This document shows, piece after piece, positions 28,045 to 35,366 of a stretch of 35,366 nucleotides of DNA (position 1 is its first letter; each line of letters starts with the position of its first letter). The translations under genes and the position numbers were made by a program. Origin of the DNA: Candidatus Ozemibacteraceae bacterium (GTDB lineage: Bacteria > Muiribacteriota > Ozemobacteria > Ozemobacterales > Ozemobacteraceae). The stretch spans positions 1 through 35,366 of the forward strand of contig CALLCO010000233.1 in the NCBI GenBank assembly GCA_937998695.1. The letters run 5' to 3'. The notes beneath the pieces were generated by a model. That model saw nothing but the letters and a program-made list of their open reading frames with translations. It was not told the origin of the DNA and searched no databases.

Positions 28045-29639
28045 ACTTCCGCTCCACCCGCCTCCTCCTGCTGTCGACCGCCCTGCTGCTGGTCGCGGCC
28101 TCGGTCTGGGCCGGGCCTTCGGCCAGCCAGATCGAGCGGAACATCCGGCAAGCCGTCGATCTTACGTTCTCCTCTCCGGTGGAGTCGGCCCGCCTGTTCG
28201 AAGCCTCTTTCCGGCAGGCCCTGGACATGACCCGGCCCCAGTTCCCCAAGTCCACCCGGGAGCTGGGTTTCGCCCTGGCCAGCAAATGCCTCCATCCCAA
28301 CCTCTTCCCCGAGGTACGGGTGGCCATGGACACCAGCCTGGCCCTTTTCCCCGAGGGGCGTTTCCGCAAGCACATCCTGGTGCAGCGGGCCCTGCTCGAC
28401 TATGCCGAGGGCCGTTATGAGGATGCCGAGCGTGGTCTGGCCGAAGCCGCACCCCACTTTACGGGGCGCGAGCTGGCCAAGTTCAAGACCCTGCAAATGA
28501 ATGGCCTGTTCGTGGCGAACAAGTATGTCTCCGGCGGCGAGCTGCTCGAGACCTGGCATGGTCAGAAGCCTTCCGCCACTACCCGCCGCAACGTCAAGCG
28601 CTGGGCGGGGTCGGAGAAACAGGTGGTCGAGGCTCTCGCCAAAGCCCAGGCCGGGAACCTCGACGCCTTCGCCGCCGCCCGCGAGCTGCAGGATGCCGTC
28701 ACCGCCGGCTATTTCGTGAAAGACGCTCCCGAAGCCGCCCTGCGTGCCATCCAGTCGCGTGACGCCGTCACCCCCCGGAACCATGGGCAGGACGTTAACT
28801 GGCTGGGGTTGACCCGCACCTCCTGGCATTCGTTGCCGGCGATCCTGCGCCACGGGAAATATCTTAACCTGCTGGAATCCTTCCCCGAGGCCGACCCTGC
28901 CCTCCGGGGACAGGTCATCCGCCAGCTGTGGCTGGTCCTGCGCTACGAAATGGGCCGACCCAGCGAGGCTGAGCGCTGGCTGGCCCGCCTTGCCGAAGTC
29001 CCCGGATTCGCCCAGATCGCCGCACTGGAAAAGGCCCTGTCCGATCTGACCGAGCCCTCCCTGGCCCTCGCCCAGGGCCAGGAACTGGTGCAGCGGATCG
29101 AAGCCTGCCAGGACCTCTTCCCCTACGATAATGGGGTCCTGCCGGTGATCGAGCTCGATTTCGTGCGCGAGGTGCGCATGCTGACCGAGTTGATGTCCGG
29201 CCGCACCGAAAGCCTGGCCCATCTGGTGCGACCGTTTCGGTCGATCTGGAAGGTTCGCACGGTGCCGGTGCACCTTCTGTACCTCATTGCCGTCGATCAG
29301 AAACTGGCGGCCTATGAGGAATACAAGCAACTGATGCCCGCCCTCGCCGGGCGTGACCGCCGGTTGGTCAAGGATTTCCTCTTCCCCCTCTACAAACAGC
29401 CCACCCCCCAGGAACGCCAGCTGCTCAGCGCCTTTGCCGCAGCGGAGGCCTTCCCGACCCTGGCTGTCGATCGCCTTCTCGAGGTGCTGACCCTGATGCC
29501 GCCCCAGCGCCCCATCCAGGTCAACCACGCCCTCGCCCTGCTGGCGGAACTGTACCAGAAGCACCGGAGCTACATCGAGGCCCAGTCAGTCTGGACGACC
29601 TTGCGAACCCTGTATCCGTCGAGCGTCTGGATCCGCTGA
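28041..29639 (+). CDS. Exported TPR-like alpha-helical protein of unknown function
   Basis: ATGA overlap with the engB stop; signal peptide MNFRSTRLLLLSTALLLVAASVWA; helix-rich TPR-like segments (RKHILVQRALLDYAEGRYEDAERGLAEAAPHF). Confidence 0.65.
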   Translation: MNFRSTRLLLLSTALLLVAASVWAGPSASQIERNIRQAVDLTFSSPVESARLFEASFRQALDMTRPQFPKSTRELGFALASKCLHPNLFPEVRVAMDTSLALFPEGRFRKHILVQRALLDYAEGRYEDAERGLAEAAPHFTGRELAKFKTLQMNGLFVANKYVSGGELLETWHGQKPSATTRRNVKRWAGSEKQVVEALAKAQAGNLDAFAAARELQDAVTAGYFVKDAPEAALRAIQSRDAVTPRNHGQDVNWLGLTRTSWHSLPAILRHGKYLNLLESFPEADPALRGQVIRQLWLVLRYEMGRPSEAERWLARLAEVPGFAQIAALEKALSDLTEPSLALAQGQELVQRIEACQDLFPYDNGVLPVIELDFVREVRMLTELMSGRTESLAHLVRPFRSIWKVRTVPVHLLYLIAVDQKLAAYEEYKQLMPALAGRDRRLVKDFLFPLYKQPTPQERQLLSAFAAAEAFPTLAVDRLLEVLTLMPPQRPIQVNHALALLAELYQKHRSYIEAQSVWTTLRTLYPSSVWIR

Positions 29640-29746
29640 GCGGGTCGTGCGTTTCCCGAGGATGGTCCGCGGGAAAACGCCGTCCTACGGTGCCCGTGGG
29701 CCCTCCCCATTCCTGGGGTGATCCCGCTATGCAACGGAGGTCTGGC

Positions 29747-32317
29747 ATGAATCGTCTGTGTTGGTTGGCCCTGGTGGCCGTGGTGTTCGGATGCGCCGTC
29801 GGGGCAGAAGCCGCGCCCCTCTTCGACTACAGCGGGATCTTCCCCGCCGACCGGGCGCCAGGAGCGACCATCACCCATTTTCTCCTGCTGGACAAACCGA
29901 AACGTCTGGCCTTTCGGCTCGTGAATCCGGCCGGACAGCCCTTGCCGGGGGTACGGGTGGTTGAGGTGAGCTCGGCGGCCGATGGGGCCGTGTCCCGAGC
30001 TGACCCCCGGGGTCTGTCCCAGGTCGAGCTGACCGTGCCGGGCATTTATGAAGTCAGGGTTGGCACCGCCGACCCCCCAGGGAAGGAACTGGCCTTCCGC
30101 CTGGAAGTCATCGACGAGGGCCCGGTTTCTCCCGCCGGGTCGGTCCCGGCGAGCACGGGCACGGGGACGGCGTCGCCCCCCCCTGCGCTGCCTCCGACCG
30201 GGCCAACGCCTGCGGCCGGAGTGGCGGTCTCTGCGGGTTCAACTGCCACGGCCAATGCGGAACCTCCGCCCATCCTCAATCTTCCGACCCCCGTGGGGCC
30301 CACCCCCGATGTGCTCTCACCTTCCATCCCTATACCGGGAAGCCTCCCCGAAGGGCCCCTACCATCCGCGGGCATCCCTGCCCCGGGCATGCCCACCGCC
30401 GCTGCCGCCTCAGAGGCTCTGAAAGCACCTGGAACCTCCTCCGTCTCCGCTGCGGGCCCCGCGGCCACCGGTACGACACCCACCCCGGCACCGTCCCCTG
30501 CCAACCCCGGGGGCGGGTATTCAGCGCGTCTGCTTTCTCCGGCTGGCGTGGGGTTCGCCAATCCTTTCAAGCCGGTCGAAGTCAGGTTCGACCGCGAACT
30601 GCCCGCCGGCACCCGTCTCGAGGATGTCGTCCAGGTCTTCCACCTCGACGCCGCCGGCCGAGAACGCCCCGTTCCCGGCAGTCTGGTTCCGTCGGGCCCC
30701 GACGGAGCCCGGTTCATCCCCGTGAGCTACCTCCGGGGTGCCGTTTTCCAGGTGCGGGCGCTCGACCCGGCGAGTCGACAACCGGTCGGGACCTTCCGGT
30801 TCCAGACTCTGCCTGAGCTGCTTCTGAAAGCCGAACCGGTGGCCGATGGTCTCCGGATCGACCTGTCCTGGCCGGAAATCAAGGACCTTTTGCCCACCCA
30901 GGAAGGACAGGTCGTCCAGTTGGGCGATGTCGTGGTCCAGGTCCGCGGAGAGCGGGAACCGCCCCTCGAATTCGCCGTGACCCCCGAGCTTCCCCCCTTC
31001 GGAAACCAGGATGGAATCGGTTTCCAGGGGCAACCGTTCCGGTTGGTGTTGACCGTGCCGCGGGCCCGCCTGCCCCGCGACGGACCGCTGAACGTCATTC
31101 TCCTGGCCAGGGTGACTGAGGTTCCGCAACCCCTCGAGGTCCTTCGGACCACGTTGCCCAATCTGCCCGGAAGCGACGATTCCCTGGCCGATGCTCCGGC
31201 CGATGAGGGAGAGTCCATTCCCTCGCCAGGGACCTTAGCCTCTGGGCCCGGCATCATCGCCGCGGCGACCGGCGTGGCGGTGCTGCCGTCCTCTCCGGTG
31301 CCTGCCCCGGCTTCGCCACCAGTGCCGGTGGTTGCCCCGTTGCCTCCTCCTCCTCCTCCTCCTCCTCCGCCGCCGCCGCCGCCTCCTCCTCCTCCTCCGC
31401 CTCCTCCTCCTCCGCCGCCGCCGCCTCCGCCGCCGCCGGAGCCGATCGTCCTGAAACCGGTGGTTCCCATGGCCGATCCCGGTCCCCGTGCCACCCTGCA
31501 AAAGGTTGGCTCCTTCAAAGTGGGGGAAGGCGGGCCCAACGACTTCATGGCCTGGCCCCGCGGCCTCACCTGGGGGCCTGACGGCAGTCTATGGGTCACC
31601 GACAGCCAGAATCGCCGGGTGTACCGGTTCACCGAGGAGGGACGCCTGATGAAGGCGTTCGGGCAAAAGGGGAAGGGACCCGGCATGCTCGGCCTGCCCA
31701 TCGACCTCGCCGTGGCCCGCGAGGAAGTGTTCGTGACCGATACCGCTGCCCACGCGGTCCATGTCTTCTCGACCGACGGCACCTTCCTCCGCACCATCGG
31801 GACCTGGGGCACACGCCCGGGGCAGATCGATCTGCCCCACGGACTGTTCCTCGCCTCCGACCAGGTGGTGCTGGCCGACCGGGGCAATGCGAAGATCCTG
31901 CGCTTCGGATTCGACGGAACCTACCGGGGTGGCTTCGGAACCCGCGGTGAGATCCCTGGGGCACTGAAGAACCCGATCGCCGTGCAGGGTACCGCCACCG
32001 ATCTGCTGGTACTCGAAGAACAAGGGCGTCTCCAACGCTTTTCCTGGGAAGGAAAATTCCTCGGCCAGCTGGCCTATACCGCCCGGGAACCGAGCGGGAT
32101 GCAGCTCGATCCCTGGGGCGGCCTGTGGGTGGCCGATGCTGGCGCCAACCGGGTGGTCCGCCTGGACGCCCGTGGGAACAGCCTCCTGGCCCTCGAATCG
32201 GGCGAAGGGGCCAAGCCCTGGGTGCCAACCGCGGTCGCGATCCGGGCCGACGGCCTGGTCGCGGTGGCTGACGGCGAAGGGAAATTGATCCGGCTCTATC
32301 GCCTGATGGCTCCCTGA
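29747..32317 (+). CDS. Exported protein: Pro/Ala-rich region, Ig-like segment, 32-residue polyproline tract, C-terminal NHL-repeat beta-propeller
   Basis: ATG 29747 after ACGGAGG; signal peptide MNRLCWLALVAVVFGCAVGAEA; C-terminal NHL-type blades (WPRGLTWGPDGSLWVTDSQNRRVYRFTEEGRLMKAFGQKGKGPGMLGLPIDLAVA...). Confidence 0.8.
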   Translation: MNRLCWLALVAVVFGCAVGAEAAPLFDYSGIFPADRAPGATITHFLLLDKPKRLAFRLVNPAGQPLPGVRVVEVSSAADGAVSRADPRGLSQVELTVPGIYEVRVGTADPPGKELAFRLEVIDEGPVSPAGSVPASTGTGTASPPPALPPTGPTPAAGVAVSAGSTATANAEPPPILNLPTPVGPTPDVLSPSIPIPGSLPEGPLPSAGIPAPGMPTAAAASEALKAPGTSSVSAAGPAATGTTPTPAPSPANPGGGYSARLLSPAGVGFANPFKPVEVRFDRELPAGTRLEDVVQVFHLDAAGRERPVPGSLVPSGPDGARFIPVSYLRGAVFQVRALDPASRQPVGTFRFQTLPELLLKAEPVADGLRIDLSWPEIKDLLPTQEGQVVQLGDVVVQVRGEREPPLEFAVTPELPPFGNQDGIGFQGQPFRLVLTVPRARLPRDGPLNVILLARVTEVPQPLEVLRTTLPNLPGSDDSLADAPADEGESIPSPGTLASGPGIIAAATGVAVLPSSPVPAPASPPVPVVAPLPPPPPPPPPPPPPPPPPPPPPPPPPPPPPPPPEPIVLKPVVPMADPGPRATLQKVGSFKVGEGGPNDFMAWPRGLTWGPDGSLWVTDSQNRRVYRFTEEGRLMKAFGQKGKGPGMLGLPIDLAVAREEVFVTDTAAHAVHVFSTDGTFLRTIGTWGTRPGQIDLPHGLFLASDQVVLADRGNAKILRFGFDGTYRGGFGTRGEIPGALKNPIAVQGTATDLLVLEEQGRLQRFSWEGKFLGQLAYTAREPSGMQLDPWGGLWVADAGANRVVRLDARGNSLLALESGEGAKPWVPTAVAIRADGLVAVADGEGKLIRLYRLMAP
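31343..31438 (+). repeat. (CCT/CCG)32 trinucleotide tract encoding 32 consecutive prolines
   Basis: Direct count: CCTx8, CCGx5, CCTx5, CCG, CCTx4, CCGx4, CCT, CCGx4 = 32 codons. Confidence 0.97.
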
Positions 32318-32328
32318 GCATCTCCTCC

Positions 32329-33006
32329 ATGCACTCCATGACAGGTTCCCGTCTACGCCCCTTCGCAGGATACGCCCCCCCCTCGCCGATTGGGAAAGCC
32401 TCTTGCGTTGGTGGGAAGGGGCCGCGATGGCTCCTCGGGCTCTTGCCTCTCCTCATCCTCACCATGGCCGCCGGCAGGGCCGACCCGGGCGGTTCGATGC
32501 AGGTGATCCGCCAGGAAGGCCGGGCCTGGAAGATGGAAGCGCCGGGGCGGCTGGTTCCTTTGGCGACGGGTTCGTTCATCGAACCGGGGCAGGGCCTTCG
32601 TACGGGTGACGACGGACAGGTCCGCCTCACAGGCCCGGGTGGTCTTCAGCTCCGGCTCAAGGAAGAAACTGGATTGTGGTTTTTCGATCAGGCTCAGGGG
32701 TGCCGGCTCGACCGGGGATGTCTGGGGCTCCGCCTGCCCCCGGGCCACGCCTCCAGTCCGGTCAGGGTTGCCACCCCCCATGTGGGGGTCGAAATCGCTT
32801 CGGGAATCACGGTCATCAAGGTGGTCCCGCTGCTGACACGGGTGGCAGTGTTGCAGGGACGGGCGAACGCCACGCATCGCAACGGATGGCGCCTCGACCT
32901 GGGTCCACGCGAGGAGGCCGCCGCCGCTTTTCCGGAGCTTTCGGCATCCTACCAGACTCTTGACGATCTCTACTACGCCTGGTACTGGCAAGATCCCCGG
33001 CCGTAG
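32329..33006 (+). CDS. Exported FecR-domain-like protein
   Basis: Signal-like hydrophobic stretch; GRLVPLATGSFIEPGQGLRTGDDGQVRLTGPGGLQLRLKEETGLWF...VRVATPHVGVEIASGITVIKVVPLLTRVAVLQGRANA follows the FecR pattern. Confidence 0.65.
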   Translation: MHSMTGSRLRPFAGYAPPSPIGKASCVGGKGPRWLLGLLPLLILTMAAGRADPGGSMQVIRQEGRAWKMEAPGRLVPLATGSFIEPGQGLRTGDDGQVRLTGPGGLQLRLKEETGLWFFDQAQGCRLDRGCLGLRLPPGHASSPVRVATPHVGVEIASGITVIKVVPLLTRVAVLQGRANATHRNGWRLDLGPREEAAAAFPELSASYQTLDDLYYAWYWQDPRP

Positions 33007-33085
33007 TTTGAGCCGGGTGCGTCATCCCTCCGCCACCAGTGCAGGCATTGCCTGGCGTAGTAAGACTACCGCATTTGAAACATCC

Positions 33086-33304
33086 ACCCTGGGGTCGGAT
33101 TCGCCGGAAGACACCAATGGAGCAGGCCGGATCGGTCCGAGGGAGAGGCCGATTCGACGTCTCGGGAGGCCTGGATGGCCTCGCGCCTCGCAGATCGCCA
33201 TGGATGGCGATTCTGCGAGGTTCTGACGACGAATCGGGCCGAACCCGAGGCCACCGATCCGAGCCTGCGGACTGGTTGTCTGGAGGCGAACCCGGCCCCA
33301 GGGT
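33086..33304 (+). ncRNA. Candidate structured RNA: nested stems enclosing a three-way junction (alternative: foldback/MITE-like element)
   Basis: P1 33086-33105/33285-33304 (18 WC + 1 GU of 20); P2 33109-33116/33273-33281; P3 33122-33136/33253-33268; P4 33137-33143/33244-33250; P5 33147-33161/33225-33240; hairpin H1 33166-33182; hairpin H2 33186-33220. Confidence 0.6.
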
Positions 33305-33475
33305 TCAGGAAACGACGGAAGTCATATGAGGCCCCGATCCCGGGGGGTCTGCCGGCCATCTCTTTCACCAGTCAGCCGGCCAGCAAAATGCCGCGCTTCC
33401 CTGGGGAAACGGCCTGCCGTGCCCTCTGCCGGGCCAACCCCCGAGGCCGGGCCGAGGCGGGGCTCCGATCGGAAG

Positions 33476-34183
33476 CTAGAACTGGCTGGCCTGGAAGAAG
33501 TGGAGGATCCGGGCCTTCAGAACCCCGCCCTCCCGGATGTCGCCGACGAGCATCACCTGCATGTCTCCGATGTCCGGGACATACTCGCGGATCTCGCTGG
33601 CCGTCGTGTCGAAGGTTTCCTTGCGCAGGAGGCCGGAATTGGGATTGTACATACGCAGGAAGTATCGCACCGAAGCCCCCGGAATCGACGAGAACTGAAC
33701 GGTCAGATAGCGGGTGAAGGAGTCCCACATTTTGACCGGTGCCGAGGGGAAACGCGGCAACACCGTCCATGACAGGGGGTTCGGCCTGTATTCCTTGGTT
33801 TCCCCTCCATGCAGATATTTGAGGACATAGGTCCCGGTCGGAAAGCCGTCGGTCGGCCTGGTCAGCAGCCGTTCATATCGGCCCGTGACGCTCTCGAACG
33901 ACAGATCGGAGCCGGGTATTTTCACCCCCTGCTGGTTTTCGATCCAGCCGCCGCTCACTCCGGTGCCCTTTGCGGTGGCGAACAGCACATCCATGTTTGA
34001 GGATCCTTCCTGGGTCATCTTGCCGGGCACCAGGGCGAGTTCGAGTGCCCCGCCGGTCGCGCCTCCCCCGCCTCCTCCTCCGCCGCCGCATCCCACCAGG
34101 GCGAGGAGGATAACGGCGCCCAACAGCCAGACCGCCAAGGGAATCATCTGGCGGTGACGGGCAAGGCATCTCGATGTCCACAT
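33476..34183 (-). CDS. Lipoprotein of unknown function with a polyglycine linker after the lipobox Cys
   Basis: Start at ATG 34183 (GAGG 7 nt upstream); MIPLAVWLLGAVILLALVGCGGGGGGGGGATGG lipobox and Gly linker; beta-rich remainder. Confidence 0.65.
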   Translation of the reverse strand: MWTSRCLARHRQMIPLAVWLLGAVILLALVGCGGGGGGGGGATGGALELALVPGKMTQEGSSNMDVLFATAKGTGVSGGWIENQQGVKIPGSDLSFESVTGRYERLLTRPTDGFPTGTYVLKYLHGGETKEYRPNPLSWTVLPRFPSAPVKMWDSFTRYLTVQFSSIPGASVRYFLRMYNPNSGLLRKETFDTTASEIREYVPDIGDMQVMLVGDIREGGVLKARILHFFQASQF

Positions 34184-34322
34184 GACCAACCTCGTTCGAC
34201 CCCCGAATGTCTCGGTGGATTGTGAACCGCATCTTACCACGTCACCAGACACCGGACAACGGGACATGCAGGGCTCCCCCCCAGATCTGGAATCATGTCA
34301 ACTTTCGGGGCAGGGGGATTGC

Positions 34323-34351
34323 TTGACATGGGGTGAGAGGACCGGTAGAGT
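34323..34351 (+). promoter_or_regulatory. sigma70-type promoter immediately upstream of the glycosyltransferase start codon
   Basis: TTGACA (34323-34328), 17-bp spacer, TAGAGT (34346-34351). Confidence 0.6.
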
Positions 34352-34357
34352 TCCGGC

Positions 34358-35366
34358 ATGCGGATCATCCATTCTCTTGAAGGCGCCTCCTGGAGCGGGG
34401 GGCAGCAACAGGCATTGTTCCTGTGCCAGGGCCTTGCTCGGGCGGGGCACGAGGTCCTTCTGGTCTGCCAGACCGGAAGTGTGCTGGCCCAGCGCGCTGC
34501 CACCGCCGGGGTGAAGGTGCGACCCGTGCCCTTCCGCCGGGAGCTCGACCCGGCCTCCCTGCTAGGTCTGTACCGGGAGTTCCAGGCCTTCCGGCCCGAC
34601 CTGATCAACGTCCACCGGGCGTGGGCGCATACCATGTGGGCATTGGTGGCGCTGGTCACCCGGTTCCGGGGGCTGGTGGTCACCCGGCGGGTTCTTTTCC
34701 GGCCCGATTTCAACCCGATCAGCCTGGTAAAGTATCGCACTTCCGCGGTTCGGGGGTACATCGCGGTCAGCGACGCGGTGGCCGACCGTCTGACCTCGCT
34801 CGGCATCGCTCCCCGGCGGGTGAAGGTCGTCCATCCCGCGACCGACACCGACCGGTTCGACCCCGCGCGGATCCCACCTCTCCGCGAGCCACTACCCACT
34901 CCGCCCGGGGCAGTGGTGGGCCTGATGGTGGCCAACTATCACCCCAACAAGGGGCATCTGGTGCTGCTCGAAGCCTTCCAGCAAGCTGCCCCGCGGTGGC
35001 CGGACCTGCACCTCGTCCTGGCCGGCACCGGAACGGACGGTCCCGAGATGCGTGACCGGGTGGCGGCGGCTGGCCTGACCGGGCGGGTCCACCTGCTCGG
35101 CTTTCGCGATGACGTGCCGGCCCTGATGGCCGCCAGCCGGTTCACCATCAACGCCAGTTTCGAGGAAGGCCTGGCCGGCACGGTCCGGGAGTCGGCGGCG
35201 ATGGGGGTGCCGGTCCTGGCCTCCGACAACGCTTCGAACCGGGAACTCGGCCGGCGGCTCCCCCTGGCCTGGTTCCGGCCCGGCTCGGCAGCCGATCTCG
35301 CCGGCGCCCTTCTCCGCTTTCAGCACCGTTCCCCGACGGCCCCTGAGCGCCTGGCCCTGCGCCAGG
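34358..35366 (+). CDS. GT4-type (group 1) glycosyltransferase, incomplete at window end
   Basis: Open from ATG 34358 to the edge (so absent from the ORF track): MRIIHSLEGASWSGGQQQALFLCQGLARAGHEVLLVCQTGS...RGYIAVSDAVADRLTSLGIAPRRVKVVHPATDTDRFDP...HLVLAGTGTDGPEMRDRVAAAGLTGRVHLLGFRDDVPALMAASRFTINASFEEGLAGTVRESAAMGVPVLASD. Confidence 0.93.
   Translation, partial: MRIIHSLEGASWSGGQQQALFLCQGLARAGHEVLLVCQTGSVLAQRAATAGVKVRPVPFRRELDPASLLGLYREFQAFRPDLINVHRAWAHTMWALVALVTRFRGLVVTRRVLFRPDFNPISLVKYRTSAVRGYIAVSDAVADRLTSLGIAPRRVKVVHPATDTDRFDPARIPPLREPLPTPPGAVVGLMVANYHPNKGHLVLLEAFQQAAPRWPDLHLVLAGTGTDGPEMRDRVAAAGLTGRVHLLGFRDDVPALMAASRFTINASFEEGLAGTVRESAAMGVPVLASDNASNRELGRRLPLAWFRPGSAADLAGALLRFQHRSPTAPERLALRQ

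Noticed and set aside
27966-29564. 532-aa antisense ORF opposite the TPR-like gene
   Set aside because: Antisense shadow of a GC-rich gene; the + strand ORF has a signal peptide and ATGA coupling to engB.
31235-31501. 88-aa poly-Arg antisense ORF and poly-Gly ORF at the CCT/CCG tract
   Set aside because: Artefacts of the trinucleotide repeat read in other frames.
33039-33717. Short + and - ORFs across the 33.0-33.7 kb intergenic region
   Set aside because: They overlap the inverted-repeat structure or the lipoprotein gene, have no motifs, and their reading frames are explained by GC content.

Overview
High-GC bacterial chromosomal window, probably from a diderm: it has a TamB-like protein, lipoproteins and an outer-membrane beta-barrel-like protein. 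Left to right: a decayed ISAs1-type transposase running off the left edge; a D-threonine aldolase/D-serine dehydratase-like PLP enzyme; a small SH3-like exported protein; a HEAT-repeat membrane protein; a lipoprotein/beta-barrel gene pair in an AT-richer segment; an HU-family gene with clear promoter and terminator; an SNF-type Na+ symporter coupled to a small membrane protein and a TamB-like protein; an Npt-like transporter with HEAT repeats, followed by a cNMP-binding protein with a degenerate GGDEF domain; a DUF2723-type protein; a strongly diverged GlyS (glycyl-tRNA synthetase beta)-like protein; Lon; EngB/YihA with a long disordered tail; three exported proteins (TPR-like, Pro32/NHL, FecR-like); a convergent lipoprotein gene; and a GT4 glycosyltransferase running off the right edge, which the ORF track does not list. 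The most unusual signal is a ~219-nt element at 33086-33304 in the 33.0-33.5 kb intergenic region. It folds almost end to end into nested stems around a three-way junction, with repeated GGA/GGA purine internal loops, and looks like an undescribed structured RNA (alternative: a foldback MITE). No tRNA, rRNA or CRISPR array was recognised. All family calls are from reading motifs; no searches were run.
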